Origin: Carallia brachiata
Lineage: Eukaryota; Streptophyta; Magnoliopsida; Malpighiales; Rhizophoraceae
DNA: 64,000 bases
Direction of reading: 5' to 3'
Assembly (NCBI GenBank): GCA_021464245.1
Contig: JADCRB010000040.1
Location: forward strand, 4,928,273-4,992,272
Shown: piece after piece, positions 57,491-64,000 of the stretch
Position numbering within the stretch: position 1 is the first letter of the stretch
Layout of the letters: every line of letters begins with the position of its first letter
Program-made: the position numbers and the translations under genes
The notes under the pieces: generated by a model
What the model was told of the DNA's origin: nothing
The model's input: the letters and a program-made list of their open reading frames with translations, nothing else
The model's database searches: none

Positions 57491-59146
57491 ATGGTCAGTT
57501 TATTCTTGTTTGATTGTTAGTCTCTTTTGGTACATATTAAAATTTTTAAGTATTTTAGTTCATCGATAATGATTTTTCCTTTTCCAAGCTTGATTTGTGT
57601 ATTTTATTTGTTAAAACTTTGCTTGTCAATACTCGGGAGATCGATGTTTTGCATGCATTGTAATTTGCTACTGTTTTATTAGTTGTGCTGTGAAAATACT
57701 GGTGGAATTAGAAATGATTGAAAAGGATAAGGAAATTGAGTGTATTGAGAAAGTAAAATATAGTTAAATGATGATCACTTTTCACAATTAATTTACAATA
57801 CAACTATTAGATTTTTTAATTTAGGATGTATTTTCATTTTCAACAACTTAAAATATGTAAAATCGGTCTTTTCATCTTTTGAAAAAATTTAGATAATGAT
57901 GATGATAATAGTAACAACATCAAACACTAATAGTAAAAAATTAAAAAAGTTGGGGCTGTTGTTTTTTTATTGTTTTATATTAATTTCTTCGTATTTTTGT
58001 TCTTATTTGATGTTTCTACTAAATGACAGATAGTTGAGAAATGCTGTTTAAAATGATTTCCATTGACAGATGGTTGCAATTAATGTATTTAACAATTGTA
58101 ACCAATTTGAATTTGAATAATGGGAAAAAAATATTTATAAATTATCTCAAATCTGATTGGAAAAGGATAAAAACCTAAAACGATTCAAAGCATTAAGGTT
58201 GAAACACATGGAGTCAGACTACAAGAAAATGACATTAAAAAATACGACAAAATTTGGGAGCCCCCTTAAAATGTCTTGATTTTTATTTTGATATATTTAA
58301 AAAAAGTAATTAATAGTCAAATTTTTGTATATATCGTGATAAAAAAGAGTAATAAGAAATAAATTGATAGTTTATGTTTTAATTTTTTATTACTCTTTTT
58401 ATTAATAGAATTATAACAATTTAACAGTTAGTTACTCTTTTCAGATATATCGTGATAAATCTTAAGAACAAATTGCTCAGGCTCCAAAACCAACCCCTAA
58501 AAAATATTGATGGATACTTTAACGAATTCCTTTTATTAAAAACATCGCAAGTAATTTCGAAAAAAAAAAAAGAAAACTAACGAAATGAACAATAACTATT
58601 ATCAAGACGATCATCTCGACGAGAGGAATTCAGAGATAAAAGAATTTATAAACAAAGTGAAAGATGGGAACTTATGTGGGTCAAGTGTGATATTGATTTA
58701 ATTTCGAACTCCTTAATAGAATGGAGACTGGCACGATTGACTATATCATTTGATATGGTAATAAAAAGAAATTTTTAAAGAGGAAATGACGACTATATTT
58801 GTCTCAAATAACAAAATAAGGATAACTCTCCCAAAATATTATTCACGATAATAAATTATTAAAAGTGTTATTTTTATATTTGACAACTTAATCTAGAATT
58901 TGTAAGGGAGAGGATTATGCGAAAGGCCGGGGATTTTTTTTTTCCTCCTCTCACGTTCATTTCATCATTTACACAAATTGTTGACTTTGAAGAATTTTAA
59001 CCTACAATAAATTCATTCATTTGCTCAGAGATTAATCAATTTATATTTACACGCAGGGGAAGAAAAAGGAAAAATCAAATATTATGGTTGTTCCATTGAG
59101 TTCACCAGAATTGTCCAATTTTGCCTCTCTGGAAGAAAAGGATAAG
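57491..59146 (+). CDS. Two exons of an unidentified Lys-rich protein gene, incomplete
   Basis: A first exon ends exactly after its ATG (57491-57493) at a GTCAG donor. A second, 59057-59146, follows a CACGCAG acceptor and ends at an AAG|GTAATT donor. Together they encode 31 residues, starting MGKKKEKSNIMVVPLSSPE and ending LEEKDK. The splice signals, TATA box and start context fit together, so I think this is the 5' end of a real gene. I could not find further exons in the AT-rich DNA to the right. The gene may have a long intron running past the window, may be very short if intron 2 is retained, or may be a relic. The family is unknown. Confidence 0.4.
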
Positions 59147-62100
59147 GTAATTATTTTTATTAAATTTTGAGATCTTATGACATGAATATTCTTATTTTCT
59201 CTCGTCTTACATTATTTCTTTGATGAATTCCTGGTTATATACATACTATAGGCCTGCACAAGTTAATTCGAGCATGTAACATAAACTACTTGCTCAACAA
59301 TCTGATTGTAAGTTGGCGAGGCAGATGTTCCAAAAGAAACAAAAAAAAAACATAATAATAATAATAATAAAAGACCCTAAAGAGCTTCATATTAACGAGA
59401 CATTTTCCAATATTAAATATTTCAATTTTAGTAAATTTATTGATTCATGATAATAAATTATAGAATCACTGAAGTCCTAAACGAGCATCAAATGCAAATT
59501 TTAAAGGTTTGATAAACTGAGTATGCACGACATGTTTCTTGTCAGAAATGTTGCTAGAACCATAACATTAACGTAGATTGTATCCATATAAAAAAAGAAT
59601 AATTATTGTACAGAATAGCTTTTTTTTTGTTAAAAAATAGACGATGTGGTGATAGTTCATAAATCTGTTAAAAAATTACACTGAATTCATTATATAATAA
59701 GTTAGATCGTTTTATTAAATCATAGAGGAGTATATTCCTCTATATATACAGGAGTCATCAACTATTTCCATAATTCTGTAGGGTACATTGAGCCAACTAA
59801 ATATTTTTTTAATTCATAATTTTATAATATAAATGAATCTCCCAATTATTAGACTACAAATGATAGGTGGTGGAGTAGTGTTAAATTTATTGAATTTAAT
59901 CAAAATGTGTAAAGTGGAAGACATGAAATATTATCACTCGAAGTGGCAGTTTGGATAGTAATCTAAAGCATATTCCATACAATCGATCCAAATTTGAATC
60001 TTTACACTGTAAAATTAATCAATAAAATCCTGCAAACATACAGATTGGATCGTAATAATAAAATTATGGTGAATACTCCAAGTGTCGAATTCAAGAGAAT
60101 AAAGAATGAATTATAATTTATGTTATTCGAAAAGAAAATTGATATTGTAAAAATTATTAAAAAGTAAATACTATTAAATTAAGCAAATTAAACTAATTAA
60201 ACGAGATTGATAACAATTTAGAGACGATTTTAACTCAAAAATAAAAGTAATAGAGTTATGAGTTTTCTCTTAGAAGGGATACAAGCGATTTAAATATCAA
60301 TTCTTCTTACATAGCTAGTATTCTTTATCAAACAACTCTAACTATATTTAATCTAATTATAATCTTCTCTCGAATTGACACAAAATAGATTAAACCCACT
60401 AAAAATAGAAAATATCTAATAATATCATATAAATTTATTTCAAATCTAACTCAAAGTTCATATGTTTATCTATTTAGTGTACGACTCATGTCTTATCTAT
60501 CAATTTTAACACAAATTTTATGACAAATTTTATGGTGATCAAGCACAAAAATATGATTAAAAATAAAATAAATCAATCAAATCATGTTCTCAATATAAAA
60601 TTGTAATAAAATCAAATAAACTACAAAAGTATCCACAAAAATCACATACTCGAGCTATAAATTAGACTACATTCTTTTCGCCCTAATTAGGGTTCTAACT
60701 ACTCATGCTAAAAATTAAAGAAAAACTAATAATCAACATCAAAGAGTTCAACAGAAAAAAAAAAAAAAAAAGTAAAGAAAGAATTTGAAAAACTCGTGTC
60801 TAATGTCGTTTTCAAATTCCCCCCTTGCGTTATTCTCTTCTTCGCTCTCTATCTCTCTCTGCCTCATCTAAAAGCATAGCCTCCAGAAGCTCTCCCTTTT
60901 AATACTATTAAATGTGTATTATATCCACCAAATAATTAAAAAAAATAAAGCTCTAAATACCCAAATCAAAGTTAAAAAATATTTATGATTTCTGGACAGT
61001 TTTGACCTTATATTTTTTGGCCCAATTCTAGACCCCTTCTAGGTAAAATTTGAATTCGGTTAAAATAGCAAAATTATAACTCTATCTCTTAACTTTGATT
61101 CAGTTTAAGAATCATATAATTCTGACTTGTATAAAAGAAGTTATAGCAAAAAAATCAAACAAGTATGCAAAGTTATAAAATTCTATCCAAATTACAGTTT
61201 AAATTAGTTTTCCAATCAAATTTTAGTTTAATTCTTTGGTTATTTACTCGTTTTCACTCTTCAAACCCGATAGAATTTTTTGATATGCTTTAAATACTTT
61301 AATTACGTCTATTTACCCTATAAAATATAAAATAATCAACCAAAGTAAAATTCACAATATTTATATAGTTAAATTACAAATATATATAAAAAATATGTAT
61401 AAAATTTATGTAAATATTAACCTATCAGCAATCTCCCCTGACTTAAGTGGGTTGGGTGTTCTCACTCCAACGTGGGTTTGAATGACCTGACAACGACCAG
61501 CTATGAGATTTAGATTCAACAATTACTAGATAATTTGTGGCAGAGTCACGCTTGATTTTATGAGTGTTTAGATAATGAGTTCTCTCTATAAGAAAGATTG
61601 AATGAAAATATTAATGAATAACTTTCAATTTCAATTTACAAGTATAATAATTTATATACTAATTATATATTTTTTTAATAAAAAAGAGGTAAAAAATGAA
61701 GACAAAAAACATTTGAAAATGGACATTTAATGGTCTTACGGGTAATTGCATTTAATGATTTTTTTGGTGCCTGCATTTATGATGTTTGACAATTTCTTAT
61801 GTAATTTAAAGTATTCGTTATGGCCAAATGATAGCATTTAATGCAGTGCATTAAGGAATATCATTAAAATTTTATTATATAATTTAATAATATTTAATAA
61901 TTTATTTATTTATTTATTTATTTTTTTAATTTTATATTATTTTGATGCTCTTTTGACACTACTTTTAAGATGGTAACTAATATTTTTCATACCTTAAATG
62001 AGAAATCCTTAGAAGAGTTACAACTTATTTGAAGTGTAAAGAAAGCCAGAGAAAAAAAAAAAAGAGAAAGAAAATTTTAAAAAAAGGAGAAAGAAAATTG

Positions 62101-63760
62101 TACTAACAAAAGGAATAATCTGTGGTTTGGAACAGCTAAAGAAAAACAAACAACAAAAATCAAAACAAAATTTTTAATAATCGTACAGTACGGCCTTTCT
62201 TCCCTAAACGAGAAGAAAACAGGAGAAAAATTAACGAGTTCCATAATTTTACCAAAGTGCCCTTGTCAAATTATAAATGAAAAAAAGTAAAAATTCAAGG
62301 TAATTATACATTAATTGGATGAAGGGCATAATTGTCATTTTATTTACAACAGTGTTTTTTTTTTCAACTTTCTTATTATATCTACACAAATATTTTTTTT
62401 TCACAACTTCTTTCTCACCTATTTCACACATATCTGAATAACATGTAGGAAAATCATTTTTCTTTATTTTTATTTTCTTTTTAACAATTTTCTTTCTAAC
62501 AATTTTTTTTTTACCTATATTCCAAATCCAAACACAATATTAGTTTCGATTGGGATTAATATAATATCAATAGAATGAATTCGAACACCTTTTTTTTTCT
62601 ACATGGCAATGACATAAATAATGTAACAATATTGATTTAACAATAATTACCAATTATGCAACATGCTGTACTACAAACATATTAAATTTTAAAATATTTA
62701 TCAAAATATGCGATAATTATGGATGTGAGTATGCACGTTCAACCAACAAGAAGTAATAACTTCTCCTCACTAGCATATGTAAGAAAAAAAACAAAAAAAA
62801 AACATATATAAGAAATTTTGCGTTAATCCAAAATTAACACAAAAAAACAGAGAACAATCTTCAGAGGAATATTAAACTACATCACGCTTAAATCTTACAT
62901 ATTCAACGGAAAACAATTTTCGCACAGGGCCACGCTTACTATTCATTATCACTAAAAATGGCCCCGTTTTGTTCAATCCAACGACCAAAAGTCCAAACAA
63001 GCCTTTAACTGGCCGCAAATTATCCTTGGTTCATGAGGTCAGCAATAGACCATTGGACTTTGTAGTCTAATAGTAAAAATACTTCCTTAGTTTCAAAAAA
63101 ATTATGAGTTCGGCTCTTCGCGTCGCATTGAACGTGATTAAATATATATTTTATTGAATTGTAAGAGTGATTAAATTAATTTAATGAATATGGTAGAATT
63201 TTTTTTTTTGACATAGAGTATCATAGAATTTATACTTAAATGGGTTCATATCAACTTATTTTGTAGTACAATAGCACAATCGTCTCTAAAGAGAACTCTT
63301 TAAAAAAAAAAAAACACGGGAAAGGTGAATTTAATGACTGGATGGTGCAAAATGCGATGAAGATTTGACCATGGTTAATTACCACCGGAGGTGGCAGCAC
63401 AAAGGTAACCTGACGCATCTCTCTCAATTGTAGTTTGGATTCAAGTTTCTGGGTCAGTGTTTCTTATTCTTGTGCTGGGTGGTTGCCTTGAACAGTTATA
63501 ATACGTGACGTAAATTTTAAATTTCACAATTATCGTAGTCAGATTTAGAGGAGGTTTGCTTCAAACCCAATAACATTTTAGCAGTAAAGTCTCTCTATAG
63601 AAGAAGTTGAATAAGAACGGCAACAAATTTATAAAACTTAGCTTCGACCCAAAAATTTAATAATTGTATGTGATTTTTTTTTTTTAAAATAAAAAAGACC
63701 ATGGTTAATTAAGCTAAAATCCTCACCGCAAAACCCCCAAAGTCAGCAGAACAGGCAGTG
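59147..63760. other. AT-rich DNA without recognisable genes
   Basis: It may be intron of the 57491 gene or intergenic. Notable items are a (TAA)n run near 59352-59370, an A-run near 60757-60771 and TATTTATTTAT repeats near 61904-61922. I found no convincing exon. Confidence 0.4.
63040..63210 (+). repeat. Possible SINE with T-rich tail
   Basis: The segment has a tRNA-like head (TAGTCTAATAGTAAAAATAC, then ATGAGTTCGGCTCTTCGCG) that resembles A and B boxes. An AT-rich body follows and it ends in a T-run at 63198-63211. The B box is imperfect. Confidence 0.35.
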
Positions 63761-63765
63761 AGCAC

Positions 63766-63775
63766 CTATATAAAC
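63766..63775 (+). promoter_or_regulatory. TATA box of a gene beyond the right edge
   Basis: CTATATAAAC lies in a GC-richer promoter context. The transcript would start near 63800 and run off the window. Confidence 0.6.
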
Positions 63776-63903
63776 CCACACGCCCAGGCTTCAACACATT
63801 GAGACACCAGCGCCAGTGCACACACAAACGAAACGCGCCCATTAGTCACAACAAACATTTCCGCAAACCCAGTTACTGCCAAAGCATAAATTGGCTCAAC
63901 TCA

Positions 63904-63948
63904 ATGGCGTATCATTCTCAATGGGTCTCTTCTTCCCCCATTGATTGA
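63904..63948 (+). other. Short upstream ORF in the leader of the rightmost gene
   Basis: The first ATG after the TATA box gives a 14-residue peptide, MAYHSQWVSSSPID, then TGA. A GGGTATGAATC sequence near 63980 could be the donor of a 5'-UTR intron, so the main start codon probably lies outside. Whether the peptide regulates translation is not known; it does not match a conserved uORF that I recall. Confidence 0.4.
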
Positions 63949-64000
63949 TTGGAAAGCACTTCTTGCTTTCTTTTTTTCTGGGTATGAATCTTTTTTTTCT

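Noticed and set aside
58218..58260. ACTACAAGAAAA, like a CACTA element end
   Set aside because: The leading C is absent, and no matching inverted end or 3-bp duplication could be found nearby.

Overview
This window looks like nuclear DNA of a eudicot plant. It is AT-rich, genes are split by GT-AG introns, and there are TATA boxes, TGGGCCC and TTAGGGTTT promoter motifs. The recognisable products are plant-specific or plastid-directed: a SP1-type chloroplast RING ligase, MTERF4, a CW/MBD protein, a BPM MATH-BTB protein and GATL. The spaces between genes hold LTR, LINE, SINE-like and small inverted-repeat DNA elements. The species cannot be told from the sequence, and nothing bacterial or organellar was seen.

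Layout, left to right. At 1-1005 (minus) is the first exon of a BPM MATH-BTB gene that runs off the left edge, with a Tourist-like MITE upstream (1385-1647). At 4.94-9.57 kb (minus) is a decayed Ty1/copia element with both LTRs, abutting an unidentified coding-like fragment (4.55-4.94 kb). At 10945-15034 (plus) is an 11-exon SP1/MUL1-type E3 ligase (343 aa) with one apparent GC-AG intron. At 16411-17106 (plus) is an intronless 231-aa protein with an internally repeated motif. The next ~10 kb is AT-rich and gene-poor, with a hAT-like element (21646-22151). At 27471-31786 (plus) is a 7-exon ALKBH10B-type m6A demethylase. At 34353-39065 (minus) is a broken NSUN-family RNA methyltransferase pseudogene, split by a LINE fragment and a 1.9-kb hAT-like element. 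At 39407-40746 (minus) is a BSD-domain gene with an apparent reading-frame break near its start. At 43573-44322 (plus) is an unrecognised 249-aa protein. At 45256-46272 (minus) is a GATL glycosyltransferase pseudogene. At 48614-50186 (plus) is MTERF4, also with a frame break. At 51052-52757 (minus) is a 4-exon plastid-type membrane protein. At 54403-56290 (minus) is a CW-zinc-finger/MBD protein. At 57491-59146 (plus) are two exons of an unidentified gene. At 63766-64000 are the promoter and 5' leader of a gene lying beyond the right edge.

The genes do not form a pathway; this is an ordinary chromosomal neighbourhood. Two loose themes recur. Several products act in chloroplasts (SP1, MTERF4, the 51-52.7 kb membrane protein), and several act on chromatin or RNA (ALKBH10B, MBD, the dead NSUN copy). 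The most useful points for a second look are structural: the GC-AG intron, a 45-nt optional exon segment in ALKBH10B, single-site frame breaks in two otherwise intact conserved genes, two clear pseudogenes, and a non-autonomous hAT-like element carrying a GC-rich segment open on both strands. I found no convincing new biological system.
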